Of a stretch of 64,000 bases of DNA, positions 42,710 to 51,867 are shown piece by piece. Origin of the DNA: Mycolicibacterium sp. CBMA 226. GTDB lineage: Bacteria > Actinomycetota > Actinomycetes > Mycobacteriales > Mycobacteriaceae. Numbering within the stretch: position 1 is the stretch's first letter; every line of letters begins with the position of its first letter. The DNA lies in assembly GCF_009729075.1 (NCBI RefSeq), contig NZ_VTGY01000008.1, positions 159,004-223,003 of the forward strand, read 5' to 3'. The translations under genes and the position numbers were made by a program. The notes below the pieces were generated by a model, which saw only the letters and a list, made by a program, of their open reading frames with translations, was not told the DNA's origin and ran no database searches.

Positions 42710-44701
42710 GTGACTGATACGGACCTCTTCACCGCCGACGGCAACACTGACGCCCCGGCAACTGAAGCGCCGGCGGCCGGACGCTCTGGATCGCTGACCG
42801 GTCTTCTGCTCCCTGATCTGCGTGCGCTTGCCGCCGAGGTCGGCGTAAAGGGCACCTCCGGTATGCGTAAGAGCGAATTGATCGCCGCCATCCGCGAACA
42901 CCGCGGTGAGGCCAACGGCGCCAAGAGCGAAACCAAGGCCGCCAAGGCCGAGGCCAAGAACGAGACCAAGGCCGCCGAGGCCGTCAACGGCAACGACGCC
43001 CCCAACCAGGCCAAAGAAGCCCAGGCTCCGGCGGAGAACAACCCGGGCGACGCGGCCGCCAGTGACGCCCCGGCCGCCGAGCAGGCCCCGCGCCGGGAGC
43101 GCCGCGGCGCGGCGCGCCGGGCCGGTGCGCCCGCCGATGGTGACGTCGCCGATGCCGGCGACAAGCCCGCCGAAAAGGCCGGCAACGCCGAGAACGCCGA
43201 GGCGCCCCGCGAGGAGCGGAACCGCGACCGGAACGCCGACAACAGCAACCAGGGCGGCAGCAAGGCCGAAGGTAACCAGGGCGGCAACCGCGACCAGGGT
43301 GGCAACCGCGACCGCGGTGGCGACAACCAGGGCGGTAATCGCAACCAGGGCGGCAACCGCAACCAGGGCGACAACCAGGGCGGTAATCGCAACCAGGGCG
43401 ACAACGACAACTCCAACGACGACGACGACAGCCGTCAGGGCCGTCGTGGCCGCCGGTTCCGCGACCGTGACCGTCGTCGTCGCGGCGAGCGCGGCGACAA
43501 CCAGGGCGGGAACGCCGAGACCGAACTGCGCGAGGACGACGTCCTGCAGCCCGTCGCCGGCATCCTCGACGTGCTGGACAACTACGCTTTCGTCCGCACC
43601 TCGGGCTACCTGGCCGGCTCCAACGACGTCTACGTCTCGATGAACATGGTCCGCAAGAACGGCCTGCGTCGCGGCGACGCGGTGACCGGCGCCGTGCGGG
43701 TCCCGCGCGAAGGCGAAGGCGGCGCGCAGAGCGGAAACAACCCGCGCCAGAAGTTCAATCCGCTGGTCCGCCTGGACAGCGTCAACGGTGGTCCGGTCGA
43801 GGCCGCGCGCAACCGCCCCGACTTCACCAAGCTGACCCCGCTGTACCCGAACCAGCGGCTGCGCCTGGAGACCACTCCGGAGCGGCTGACCACGCGTGTG
43901 ATCGACCTGATCATGCCGATCGGTAAGGGCCAGCGTGCGCTGATCGTGTCCCCGCCGAAGGCCGGTAAGACGACGATCATGCAGGACATCGCCAACGCGA
44001 TCACCAAGAACAACCCGGAATGCCACCTCATGGTGGTGCTCGTCGACGAGCGTCCGGAAGAGGTCACCGACATGACGCGCTCGGTGAAGGGCGAGGTCAT
44101 TGCCTCGACCTTCGACCGCCCGCCGTCAGACCACACCCAGGCCGCCGAGCTGGCTATCGAGCGGGCCAAGCGCCTGGTCGAGCAGGGCAAGGACGTCGTG
44201 GTGCTGCTGGACTCGATCACCCGTCTGGGCCGCGCGTACAACAACGCGTCGCCGGCGTCGGGCCGCATCCTGTCCGGTGGTGTCGACTCGACCGCCCTGT
44301 ACCCGCCGAAGCGCTTCCTCGGTGCTGCGCGCAACATCGAGAACGGCGGCTCGCTGACCATCATCGCGACCGCGATGGTCGAGACCGGCTCCACCGGTGA
44401 CACCGTCATCTTCGAGGAGTTCAAGGGCACGGGTAACGCCGAGCTCAAGCTCGACCGCAAGATCGCCGAGCGCCGCGTCTTCCCGGCCGTCGACGTCAAC
44501 CCGTCCGGTACACGTAAGGACGAGCTGCTGCTCGGCCCGGACGAGTTCGCAGTGGTGCACAAGTTGCGCCGCGTGCTGTCGGGTCTGGACCCGCACCAGG
44601 CCATCGATTTGCTGATGAGCCAGCTGCGCAAGACCAAGACCAACTACGAGTTCCTGGTCCAGGTCTCCAAGACCGCCCCGGGGAACATGGACAACGACTA
44701 G
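42710..44701 (+). CDS. rho: Transcription termination factor Rho with long low-complexity insertion
   Basis: A 663-residue RNA helicase that ends untranslated transcripts. A Rho_N domain (LLLPDLRALAAEVGVKGTSG) is followed by an insertion of about 210 residues made of Glu/Ala/Lys, then of Asn-Gln-Gly-Gly-Arg repeats, ending in RGRRFRDRDRRRRGERG. The primary RNA-binding domain starts near DVLQPVAGILDVLD, Walker A is SPPKAGKTT, Walker B VVLLDSITR, and the Q and R loops follow (SGGVDSTALYPP). I use GTG 42710 because AAAGGA precedes it and the sequence then starts as TDTDLFTADG, like the M. tuberculosis protein. The insertion probably binds RNA with low specificity. Confidence 0.96.
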   Translation: MTDTDLFTADGNTDAPATEAPAAGRSGSLTGLLLPDLRALAAEVGVKGTSGMRKSELIAAIREHRGEANGAKSETKAAKAEAKNETKAAEAVNGNDAPNQAKEAQAPAENNPGDAAASDAPAAEQAPRRERRGAARRAGAPADGDVADAGDKPAEKAGNAENAEAPREERNRDRNADNSNQGGSKAEGNQGGNRDQGGNRDRGGDNQGGNRNQGGNRNQGDNQGGNRNQGDNDNSNDDDDSRQGRRGRRFRDRDRRRRGERGDNQGGNAETELREDDVLQPVAGILDVLDNYAFVRTSGYLAGSNDVYVSMNMVRKNGLRRGDAVTGAVRVPREGEGGAQSGNNPRQKFNPLVRLDSVNGGPVEAARNRPDFTKLTPLYPNQRLRLETTPERLTTRVIDLIMPIGKGQRALIVSPPKAGKTTIMQDIANAITKNNPECHLMVVLVDERPEEVTDMTRSVKGEVIASTFDRPPSDHTQAAELAIERAKRLVEQGKDVVVLLDSITRLGRAYNNASPASGRILSGGVDSTALYPPKRFLGAARNIENGGSLTIIATAMVETGSTGDTVIFEEFKGTGNAELKLDRKIAERRVFPAVDVNPSGTRKDELLLGPDEFAVVHKLRRVLSGLDPHQAIDLLMSQLRKTKTNYEFLVQVSKTAPGNMDND

Positions 44702-44721
44702 ACGTCGCAGTTCTTGACGCT

Positions 44722-44754
44722 GAAGGCCGCAACTCTGCCCGAGTTGCGGCCTTC
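44722..44754 (+). terminator. Perfect 14-bp hairpin after rho
   Basis: Bases 44722-44735 and 44741-44754 are exact reverse complements around a TGCCC loop; the stem is GC-rich and no U-tract follows, as in many mycobacterial terminators. It starts 21 bases after the rho stop. Confidence 0.75.
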
Positions 44755-44867
44755 GGTGCATAGGTCAGACGGTGATATCACCGGTGATACCGAGTTCCGG
44801 AGTCACCTGGGTGTAGGCCGCCAGGGACTGCAGTGACGGATGTGAACGCTGGTGCGTGCGTGAGCGC

Positions 44868-45482
44868 TTACGGCTGGGCCTTGAGGCCCGGCATCACGTA
44901 GCGGCGCACGTGCGCAAGCAGCTCGTCCGCGTTGTTGGCGTCCAGCCGCTGCCCGGGCATCGTGGCGAGCGACAGGATGACGCGCGCGATCCACTCGGCG
45001 GCGTCGTCGACGTCGGTGTCGGGGTGAATCTCGCCGTTGTCGCGGGCGGCGACGAGGTACCGGGACCAGAATTCGGCGAGGTCGGGCACCAGGCCCTGCA
45101 CGCCGGCGCCGGCACAGGCCGCGAACTCGTCGGGCTCCTCGACGCGCAGCTTCATCAAGAGGGCGCCGGGGTCGTCATACGCGGTGCGCCCGTGCTGGAT
45201 TCCCGTCACGATCTGGTTGTCCAGGCCCTCGATCGACTCCAGCATGGCGTGCGCGTCGGTCCAGTAGGCGTTGTTCAGGCGGACGATCGCAGCGCCCAGC
45301 AGCGTCACCTTGTCCGGGAAATGCCGGTACAGCCAGCCGCGGGAGACGCCGGCGGCCTCGGCGACCTCGGACACCGTGGTGGCGCGAATTCCCTTGGCGC
45401 GCATGCACTCTTCAGCGGCATCGATCAGTCGATCGCGCACACTTCTCGGGGATTCTGGGCTTGCCACCGGATGCCTCCTCAC
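44868..45482 (-). CDS. TetR/AcrR family transcriptional regulator
   Basis: A 204-residue regulator. The helix-turn-helix is in TTVSEVAEAAGVSRGWLYRHF (cut at residues 35-54), followed by PDKVTLLGAAI. The C-terminal domain has no recognisable ligand pocket. It is divergent from an acyl-CoA ligase with 133 bases between them, so it probably controls that gene in response to a fatty acid or CoA thioester; I could not pick out a convincing palindrome in the gap. ATG 45482 or GTG 45467 may start it. Confidence 0.85.
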   Translation of the reverse strand: MRRHPVASPESPRSVRDRLIDAAEECMRAKGIRATTVSEVAEAAGVSRGWLYRHFPDKVTLLGAAIVRLNNAYWTDAHAMLESIEGLDNQIVTGIQHGRTAYDDPGALLMKLRVEEPDEFAACAGAGVQGLVPDLAEFWSRYLVAARDNGEIHPDTDVDDAAEWIARVILSLATMPGQRLDANNADELLAHVRRYVMPGLKAQP

Positions 45483-45615
45483 ATGTCAGCCGGGCGAACG
45501 ACGATTCTGCCAGGGTGCAGCTGCTGGTGCGCTACCCCTCAACCATGGTAGACACTTTCTGAAATCTGTTCACATTGGGTGATTGTCGTGACCGCCCACC
45601 GCACCGGGAGCCGAC

Positions 45616-47178
45616 ATGGCGGAGACCCTTCAGCAGCTGCTTCGCGAACGCACCGACCAGGACACCGTCGCCGTCAAGTACGGCGAGACGACATGGACGT
45701 GGCGCAAGTACGTCGCCGGAGCCGAGGCCCAGGCGGCCGCCCTGGTGGCCCAGGCCGATCCGCTGCGCCCGCTGCATGTAGGCACCCTCCTGGGCAACAC
45801 CCCTGAGATGCTGACGGCGCTGGCCGCTGCGGCACTGGGCGGCTACGTGTTGTGCGGTATCAACAACACCCGCCGCGGTGCAGCGCTCGCGCGCGACATC
45901 GCCCGCGTCGAATGCCAGATCGTCCTCGTCGACGCACAACATCGCGAGCTGCTCGACGGTCTCGATCTCCCGGGCGTCACGGTTATCGACGTCACCGCGA
46001 CCGAGTGGCCGCACCGCGAGCTGACCCCGCATCGCGAGGTCGGGCCCGACGACACCTTCATGATGATCTTCACCTCCGGTACCAGCGGTGAGCCGAAAGC
46101 CGTCGAGGTGGCCCACTCCATCGTGCTGTTCTCGGCCGCGGCGCTGGTGCAGCGCTACCACCTCACTGAGGCCGACACCTGTTACCTGGCGATGCCGCTG
46201 TTCCACTCCAACGGTGTCTACGCCGGCTGGGGCGTCGCGCTCGGTTCCGGGGCGGCTATGGCGCCCGCGCAGTTCTCGGCGTCGGGGTTCCTCCCGGATA
46301 TCCGCCGCTACGGCGCGACCTACACGAACTACGTCGGCAAGCCCCTGGCCTACATCCTGGCCACCGCCGAACAGCCCGACGACCACGACAACCCGCTGCG
46401 GGTGGCCTTCGGCAACGAAGCCGCCGACCGCGACATCGAGGAGTTCAGCCGACGGTTCGACTGCAGCGTCTGGGACGGCTTCGGCTCGACCGAGCTCGCG
46501 ATCATCATCACCCGCTCCGAGGGCACCCCGGCCGGCAGCGTCGGCCGGGGCTTTCCCGGCGTGGCCATCTACAACCCGGAGACCGTCCAAGAGTGCGAAG
46601 TCGCCCGCTTTGACGAAACCGGCGCCCTGATCAATGCCGAAGCGGCGACCGGGGAGCTGGTGAACACCAACGGCAGCGGCATGTTCCGCGGCTACCACAA
46701 CGACCAGGGCGCGACCGACGAGCGGCTGCGGCACGGCATGTACTGGTCGGGCGACCTGGCCTACCGCGACGCCGACGGCTGGATCTACCTGGCCGGCCGC
46801 ACCGCCGACTGGATGCGGGTGGACGGGGAGAACATCACCGCGGCCCCCATCGAACGAATCCTGTTGCGCCACCCCGTGATCAGCCGGGTCGCGGTCTATC
46901 CGGTGCCCGACGAGTTCGTCGGCGACCAGGTGATGGCCGCCATCGTGCTGCGTGACGGCCAGACCCTCGCCCCCAGGGCGTTTGCGGAAGTCCTGGCCGC
47001 GCAGCCCGACCTGTCGCCGAAATCCTGGCCGCGGTACGTCTGGCTCGCCGACGACCTGCCCACCACCGCGACCAACAAGATTCTCAAGCGGGACCTGGTT
47101 GCGCTGGGTACCGATCCGGCCGGCCGGGTGGTGTGGAAGCGCGACGGTACCGAGTACGCCCAACTCTCTGAGAACTGA
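45616..47178 (+). CDS. Fatty-acyl-CoA/AMP ligase (FadD family)
   Basis: A 520-residue ANL-superfamily enzyme that activates a carboxylic acid as acyl-AMP and then the CoA thioester. The P-loop-like FTSGTSGEPKAVEV is near residue 156, the AMP-binding GFGSTELA near 293, YWSGDLAYRDADGW near 376, and the C-terminal catalytic lysine in TTATNKILKRDL near 493. It resembles FadD1/FadD17-like mycobacterial ligases, but the number cannot be fixed. The divergent TetR gene probably regulates it. Confidence 0.88.
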   Translation: MAETLQQLLRERTDQDTVAVKYGETTWTWRKYVAGAEAQAAALVAQADPLRPLHVGTLLGNTPEMLTALAAAALGGYVLCGINNTRRGAALARDIARVECQIVLVDAQHRELLDGLDLPGVTVIDVTATEWPHRELTPHREVGPDDTFMMIFTSGTSGEPKAVEVAHSIVLFSAAALVQRYHLTEADTCYLAMPLFHSNGVYAGWGVALGSGAAMAPAQFSASGFLPDIRRYGATYTNYVGKPLAYILATAEQPDDHDNPLRVAFGNEAADRDIEEFSRRFDCSVWDGFGSTELAIIITRSEGTPAGSVGRGFPGVAIYNPETVQECEVARFDETGALINAEAATGELVNTNGSGMFRGYHNDQGATDERLRHGMYWSGDLAYRDADGWIYLAGRTADWMRVDGENITAAPIERILLRHPVISRVAVYPVPDEFVGDQVMAAIVLRDGQTLAPRAFAEVLAAQPDLSPKSWPRYVWLADDLPTTATNKILKRDLVALGTDPAGRVVWKRDGTEYAQLSEN

Positions 47179-47255
47179 TTTCTGCCATCGTGTCCCCCTG
47201 ATGGGCTCCCGTTCGTCTCACTGGTGTTGGACGATCAACCCAGAAGGAGACAACG

Positions 47256-47606
47256 ATGAAATACGCAACGCTGATCTACGTCCGTCCCGGCAGCCACGAT
47301 GCCGAGATCACCGAAGACGAGCAGGCCGCGCTGAGCGCGGAGTACATGGCGCTGCGCTTCGAGCCGCAGTGCGTCGGCGGCGGCCACCTGCAGCCCGTCG
47401 AGACGGCCACCACGCTGCGCGGCGACGGCCTCGTCACCGACGGTCCGTACGCCGACACCAAAGAGGTGTTCGCCGGCTACTTCGTCATCGATGCCGAGAA
47501 TCTCGACGACGCCCTGGAATGGGCGAAGCGGATCCCGGCGGTGCGCCTCGGTGGAGCCGTCGAGGTGCGTCCGCTGGTGGAGATGCCGGGGGAGACGTCT
47601 TTCTGA
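47256..47606 (+). CDS. YCII (DGPF-type) protein
   Basis: A 116-residue ferredoxin-like fold protein with KYATLIYVRPGSHDAEI at the start and TDGPYADTKEVFAGYFVIDA, the DGPF-type signature. ATG 47256 follows AGAAGGAGA. These proteins are regularly encoded next to ECF42 sigma factors and may be their regulon or signal partner. The following sigma gene begins within its stop codon or just upstream. Confidence 0.85.
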   Translation: MKYATLIYVRPGSHDAEITEDEQAALSAEYMALRFEPQCVGGGHLQPVETATTLRGDGLVTDGPYADTKEVFAGYFVIDAENLDDALEWAKRIPAVRLGGAVEVRPLVEMPGETSF

Positions 47607-48796
47607 TCGACGGGACTTTCCAGCGCGAGTGGGGCCGGGTGCTGGCCGCGCTCATCGGCATCCTCGGCGACTTCGACCTCGCCGAGGATGCCGCGCAGGA
47701 GGCATTCGTCCGCGCTGCCGAGCGGTGGCCGCGCGAGGGCGTGCCCGACGCGCCGGTGGCCTGGCTGGTGCGTACCGGTCGCAATGTGGCGATCGACCGG
47801 TTGCGCCGTGAGCAGACGCTGCGCGCCAAAACCCGGCTGCTCCAAGCGGATCAACAGGCAACCACCATGGACGAGATCGATCTCGACGACAGCACCATCG
47901 GTGACGAGCGCTTGCAACTGATCTTCATGTGCTGCCATCCCGCGTTGGCGCGTGAGGCCCAGGTGGCGCTGACGCTGCGGGCCCTCGGCGGGCTGTCGAC
48001 AGCCGAGATCGGGCGTGCTTTCCTCGTCTCCGAGGACACCATGAAGCGTCGTCTCTCGCGGGCCAAGACCAAGATCAAGGCGACGAACATCCCGTTCGCC
48101 CTGCCGGCCGACCGGCTGCTGCCGGACCGGGTGGCAGCGGTGCTCACGGTGATCTACCTGATCTTCAACCAGGGCTTCACCGAGCGCGACGACCTCGCCG
48201 CCGAAGCGATCCGGCTCGGCCGACTGCTCGCCGACCTGTTGGCCGACGAGCCCGAGGCCTACGGACTGCTGGCCCTGATGCTGCTGCACGATTCGCGCCG
48301 TGCGGCCCGCGTGGTCGACGGCCGGGTGGTGCCACTGGCCGAGCAGGATCGGACATTGCACGACCAGGCCAAGGTCGACGCCGGCCGAGCCGCCCTCGAC
48401 CGCGCACTGGCCTTGCGTCTGGCCGCCGGACCGTACGTGCTGCAGGCAGCCATCGCCTCGTTACAGGCCGAGGACGACATCGATTGGCACGAGGTCGTGG
48501 TGCTGTACGAACGGCTCGAACAGCTGACCGGATCGCCGGTCGTCGCGCTCAACCGTGCGGTCGCAGTCGCGGAGGCCGGCGACCCGGCGCGGGCGCTCGC
48601 CCTCATCGATGAGCTTGACCTGGGCGATTACCGCTATCTGCCGTCGACACGGGCGGAATTGCTGCGCCGTCTGGGCCGGGCCGTCGAGGCGCGGCGCGAA
48701 TTCGAACGTGCCCTGACGCTGGCGGCGACCGAGCCGGAACGACGATTCCTGGCGCGTCGCCTGGCTGAGCTGCGGCAGCGCTGCGGCGAGGAATAG
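47603..48796 (+). CDS. ECF42-type RNA polymerase sigma factor with TPR-like extension
   Basis: The product has sigma2 (LAEDAAQEAFVRAAERWPRE), a YCII-typical sigma4 (LTLRALGGLSTAEIGRAFLV) and a long C-terminal TPR-like domain (AEDDIDWHEVVVLYERLEQLT), which define ECF42. There is no anti-sigma gene, as usual for this group, where the extension controls activity. The start is unresolved: in-frame options are ATG 47519 (84 bases upstream, inside the YCII gene), CTG 47603 that overlaps the YCII stop (gives a family-like N-terminus), and GTG 47639 (cuts into sigma2). I give 47603 with low confidence in the exact base. Confidence 0.8.
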   Translation: MIDGTFQREWGRVLAALIGILGDFDLAEDAAQEAFVRAAERWPREGVPDAPVAWLVRTGRNVAIDRLRREQTLRAKTRLLQADQQATTMDEIDLDDSTIGDERLQLIFMCCHPALAREAQVALTLRALGGLSTAEIGRAFLVSEDTMKRRLSRAKTKIKATNIPFALPADRLLPDRVAAVLTVIYLIFNQGFTERDDLAAEAIRLGRLLADLLADEPEAYGLLALMLLHDSRRAARVVDGRVVPLAEQDRTLHDQAKVDAGRAALDRALALRLAAGPYVLQAAIASLQAEDDIDWHEVVVLYERLEQLTGSPVVALNRAVAVAEAGDPARALALIDELDLGDYRYLPSTRAELLRRLGRAVEARREFERALTLAATEPERRFLARRLAELRQRCGEE

Positions 48797-48924
48797 TCAC
48801 CGGCCCGGCCGCGTTTAGGACCTTGGCGGCTGACCTGGCATAATCGACCGCCGAACCCCCTCGGTTCCGGTTCACGTCCGAATACTCGGGCGACCCGGCG
48901 CCATCGATCGCAGAGGACCATGAA

Positions 48925-49161
48925 ATGAAACCGGGTATTCACCCCGCATACGTCGAGACCACCGTGGTCTGCGGTTGCGGCAACAGCTTCCAGACTCGTA
49001 GCACCAAGGAAAGCGGCAACATCGTTGTCGAGGTGTGCTCGCAGTGCCACCCGTTCTACACGGGCAAGCAGAAGCTTCTCGACACCGGCGGCCGCGTGGC
49101 CCGCTTCGAGAAGCGCTACGGCAAGCGCACCGCCGGCTCGAAGGCCGCGTCCGAGAGCTAG
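48925..49161 (+). CDS. rpmE: 50S ribosomal protein L31, zinc-binding form
   Basis: A 78-residue ribosomal protein with the four cysteines of the zinc form: [10 protein letters not shown] and [11 protein letters not shown]. The C+ form is used when zinc is sufficient; a C- paralog elsewhere would be under Zur control. ATG 48925 follows AGAGGACC. It is followed by an intrinsic-like hairpin and prfA. Confidence 0.96.
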   Translation: MKPGIHPAYVETTVVCGCGNSFQTRSTKESGNIVVEVCSQCHPFYTGKQKLLDTGGRVARFEKRYGKRTAGSKAASES

Positions 49162-49168
49162 CTTCGTC

Positions 49169-49216
49169 AACGGCGCCCGATCTGTCGCATTCGCGTCAGG
49201 TCCGGGCGCCGTTTTC
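49169..49216 (+). terminator. Hairpin with T-tract between rpmE and prfA
   Basis: AACGGCGCCCG (49169-49179) pairs perfectly with CGGGCGCCGTT (49203-49213), an 11-bp stem with a 23-base loop, followed by TT CG. It lies between rpmE and prfA and may partially terminate or stabilise the rpmE message. Confidence 0.6.
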
Positions 49217-49260
49217 GTATGCAGAATCCGGTATCCCCAAACACACGCAGGAGTCCTCAA

Positions 49261-50340
49261 GTGGCAGAGACCGATACAGCGCCCCGCATCGAGGCACTGC
49301 TGGCCGAGCACGCCGATCTCGAGCGGCAGCTGGGGGACCCGAACCTGCACGCAGACGCCGGCGCGGCCCGCAAGGTCGGCCGCCGCTTCGCGCAGGTGTC
49401 GCCGATCGTCGTGACCTACCGCAAGCTCGAAGCTGCCCAGGGCGACCTCGAGGCGGCCCGTGAGCTCGCCGCCGAGGACGCCGCGTTCGCCGCCGAGGTG
49501 CCCGAGTTGGAGGCCCGCGTCGCCGAACTCGACGCCAAGCTCACCGACCTGCTGGCCCCGCGCGATCCCCACGACGCCGACGACGTCGTGCTCGAGGTGA
49601 AATCCGGTGAAGGCGGCGAAGAGTCGGCGCTGTTCGCGGCCGACCTCGCGCGCATGTACATCCGGTACGCCGAGCGCCACGGCTGGACCGTCACCATGCT
49701 CGACGAGACCTGGTCGGACCTCGGTGGCTACAAGGACGCCACCATCACCATCGCCAGCAAGGGCGATTCGGCCGACGGCGTGTGGTCGCGCATGAAGTTC
49801 GAGGGCGGCGTGCACCGCGTGCAGCGCGTGCCCGTCACCGAATCGCAGGGCCGCGTCCACACCTCGGCCGCCGGCGTGCTCGTCTACCCGGAGCCCGAAG
49901 ACGTCGAGCAGGTGCAGATCGACGAATCGGACCTGCGGATCGACGTCTACCGCTCCTCCGGCAAGGGCGGCCAGGGCGTCAACACCACCGACTCGGCGGT
50001 CCGCATCACGCACCTGCCCACCGGCATCGTCGTCACCTGCCAGAACGAGCGCTCGCAGCTGCAGAACAAGGCCCGCGCCATGGTGGTGCTCGCCGCGCGC
50101 CTACAGGCGCTGGCCGAAGAGCAGGCCGCCTCGGACGCCTCCGCGGACCGGGCCAGCCAGATCCGCACCGTCGACCGCAGCGAGCGCATCCGGACCTACA
50201 ACTTCCCCGAGAACCGCATCGCCGACCACCGCATCAACTTCAAGGCCCACAACCTCGACCAGGTGCTCGACGGCGACATGGACGCGCTGCTCGACGCCCT
50301 CGCGGCCGCCGACAAGCAGGCCCGGCTCGCGCAAGAGTGA
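49261..50340 (+). CDS. prfA: Peptide chain release factor 1
   Basis: A 359-residue RF1 recognising UAA and UAG. The codon-recognition region [13 protein letters not shown] carries the PxT motif, and [17 protein letters not shown] holds the catalytic GGQ whose glutamine is methylated by PrmC, encoded next. GTG 49261 ([13 protein letters not shown]) is chosen over the ATG 49219, which lies in the 3' arm region of the hairpin. The stop overlaps prmC by four bases. Confidence 0.96.
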   Translation: MAETDTAPRIEALLAEHADLERQLGDPNLHADAGAARKVGRRFAQVSPIVVTYRKLEAAQGDLEAARELAAEDAAFAAEVPELEARVAELDAKLTDLLAPRDPHDADDVVLEVKSGEGGEESALFAADLARMYIRYAERHGWTVTMLDETWSDLGGYKDATITIASKGDSADGVWSRMKFEGGVHRVQRVPVTESQGRVHTSAAGVLVYPEPEDVEQVQIDESDLRIDVYRSSGKGGQGVNTTDSAVRITHLPTGIVVTCQNERSQLQNKARAMVVLAARLQALAEEQAASDASADRASQIRTVDRSERIRTYNFPENRIADHRINFKAHNLDQVLDGDMDALLDALAAADKQARLAQE

Positions 50341-51164
50341 TCCGCCAGGCCATCACTGAGGCGACCACGCAGCTGGCCGCCGCAGGTATCGATTCCGCCC
50401 GGGTCGACGCCGAATACCTGGCCGCGCACGCGGCCGGCGTGGACCGGGCCCGGGTGATGTTCTGCGAGCCCGACCTGGCGTTCTATCCGCGCTTCCGCGC
50501 TCTGGTGGAGCGCCGCGCGCAACGAATTCCCTTGCAGCACTTGATCGGAACGGCCGCGTTCGGTCCGGTGGAGGTGCACGTCGGTCCGGGCGTGTTCATT
50601 CCGCGCCCGGAGACCGAGGCGCTGCTGGAGTGGGCCATGAACCAGCCTTTGCCGGCGAGCCCGGTGATCGTGGACCTGTGCACCGGTTCGGGGGCACTGG
50701 CCCTGGCGCTGGCGCACACGTGGCCGCAGGCGCAGGTCGTGGCCGTCGAGAAATCTCCGGAGGCCGTGGTCTACGCCCGGCGGAACTGTGCCGGCACCAC
50801 CGTGGAGGTGCTCGAAGCGGACGTCACCGCTCCCAGCCTGCTGGCAGCGAGGAACGGCGTGGTGGACCTCGTCGTGTCCAACCCGCCCTACATCCCCGAG
50901 GGCGCCGAGCTCGACCCCGAAGTCATCGACCATGACCCGGCCACAGCCCTGTTCGGCGGCCCAGACGGCATGTCCGTCATCGTGCCCATCATCGCGCTCG
51001 CGGCCCGGATGCTGCGTCCCGGCGGCAAGGTGGGCATCGAGCACGACGACACCACAGCCGATCAGGTGGTGGCCGCGTTGGACCGCGGCGGTACGTTCGG
51101 TGACATCACCGCACGGCGCGATCTGGCCGGGCGGCCCCGGTTCGTCACCGCGACCCGACGGTAA
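50337..51164 (+). CDS. prmC: Release factor glutamine N5-methyltransferase
   Basis: A 275-residue SAM-dependent enzyme. [17 protein letters not shown] is the SAM-binding loop and [11 protein letters not shown] the catalytic NPPY motif. It methylates the GGQ glutamine of RF1 and RF2. GTG 50337 overlaps the prfA stop (GTGA), and the protein is coupled to its substrate gene, as in most bacteria. Confidence 0.95.
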   Translation: MIRQAITEATTQLAAAGIDSARVDAEYLAAHAAGVDRARVMFCEPDLAFYPRFRALVERRAQRIPLQHLIGTAAFGPVEVHVGPGVFIPRPETEALLEWAMNQPLPASPVIVDLCTGSGALALALAHTWPQAQVVAVEKSPEAVVYARRNCAGTTVEVLEADVTAPSLLAARNGVVDLVVSNPPYIPEGAELDPEVIDHDPATALFGGPDGMSVIVPIIALAARMLRPGGKVGIEHDDTTADQVVAALDRGGTFGDITARRDLAGRPRFVTATRR

Positions 51165-51207
51165 ACGGGTCATGACAACCGACGAATGCTTGCGTGAGGA
51201 GTCATAT

Positions 51208-51867
51208 ATGGAGACGTTCGACTGCGGCGATGCGGCCAAGCGCAGCACCGGGATCGCTTCGGCGATCAGTGCGCTCAAGGGCGGTCGTCTGGTCGTGCTG
51301 CCCACCGACACCGTCTACGGGCTCGGTGCCGACGCGTTCAACAGCGAGGCGGTTGCGGCGCTGCTGGCCGCGAAGGGGAGGGGCCGCAACATGCCGGTCC
51401 CGGTCCTGGTCGGTTCGTGGCGCACCATCGACGGCCTGGTCTACGCCGTGCCACCGTCCGCCCGGGACCTGATCGAGGCGTTCTGGCCCGGCGCGCTGAG
51501 CCTCGTCGTGCGGCAGGCCCCGTCGCTGTCGTGGGACCTCGGTGACACCAACGGCAGCGTCATGCTGCGCATGCCTCTGCACCCGGTAGCGATCGAGCTG
51601 CTGCGCGAGGTGGGGCCCATGGCCGTGTCCAGCGCCAACATCTCCGGACAGCCGCCGGCCGTCAACGCCGAGGAGGCGCGGGCGCAGCTGGGCGACAAGG
51701 TCGAGGTCTACCTGGACGCCGGGCCGGCGACCAAGCAGGCCGCGTCCACGATCGTCGACCTGACCGGCGCGGCGCCGCGGGTGCTGCGTGAAGGGCCGAT
51801 ATCCCTCGCGCAGATCGCCGAAGTGCTCGGCGTCGACGCGGAGTCCCTGACCGGCGAGGTGCCGTGA
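51208..51867 (+). CDS. L-threonylcarbamoyladenylate synthase (Sua5/YrdC/YwlC)
   Basis: A 219-residue enzyme that forms threonylcarbamoyl-AMP for the t6A modification of ANN-decoding tRNAs. VVLPTDTVYGLGADAFN, KGRGRNMPVPVLV and MAVSSANISGQPPAV are the family signatures. ATG 51208 has GAGGAG upstream and the protein then starts as in M. tuberculosis Rv1301; an earlier ATG at 51172 is in frame. It lies between prmC and rfe with short gaps. Confidence 0.92.
   Translation: METFDCGDAAKRSTGIASAISALKGGRLVVLPTDTVYGLGADAFNSEAVAALLAAKGRGRNMPVPVLVGSWRTIDGLVYAVPPSARDLIEAFWPGALSLVVRQAPSLSWDLGDTNGSVMLRMPLHPVAIELLREVGPMAVSSANISGQPPAVNAEEARAQLGDKVEVYLDAGPATKQAASTIVDLTGAAPRVLREGPISLAQIAEVLGVDAESLTGEVP

Noticed and set aside
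42545..44026. 493-codon minus-strand frame over rho
   Set aside because: Mirror image of the repetitive rho insertion; hydrophobic Val/Ala/Gly repeats arise from the antisense of Asn/Gln/Gly codons.
45483..45615. TetR operator upstream of the acyl-CoA ligase
   Set aside because: I looked for a palindrome in this divergent gap and found none with arms longer than five bases.
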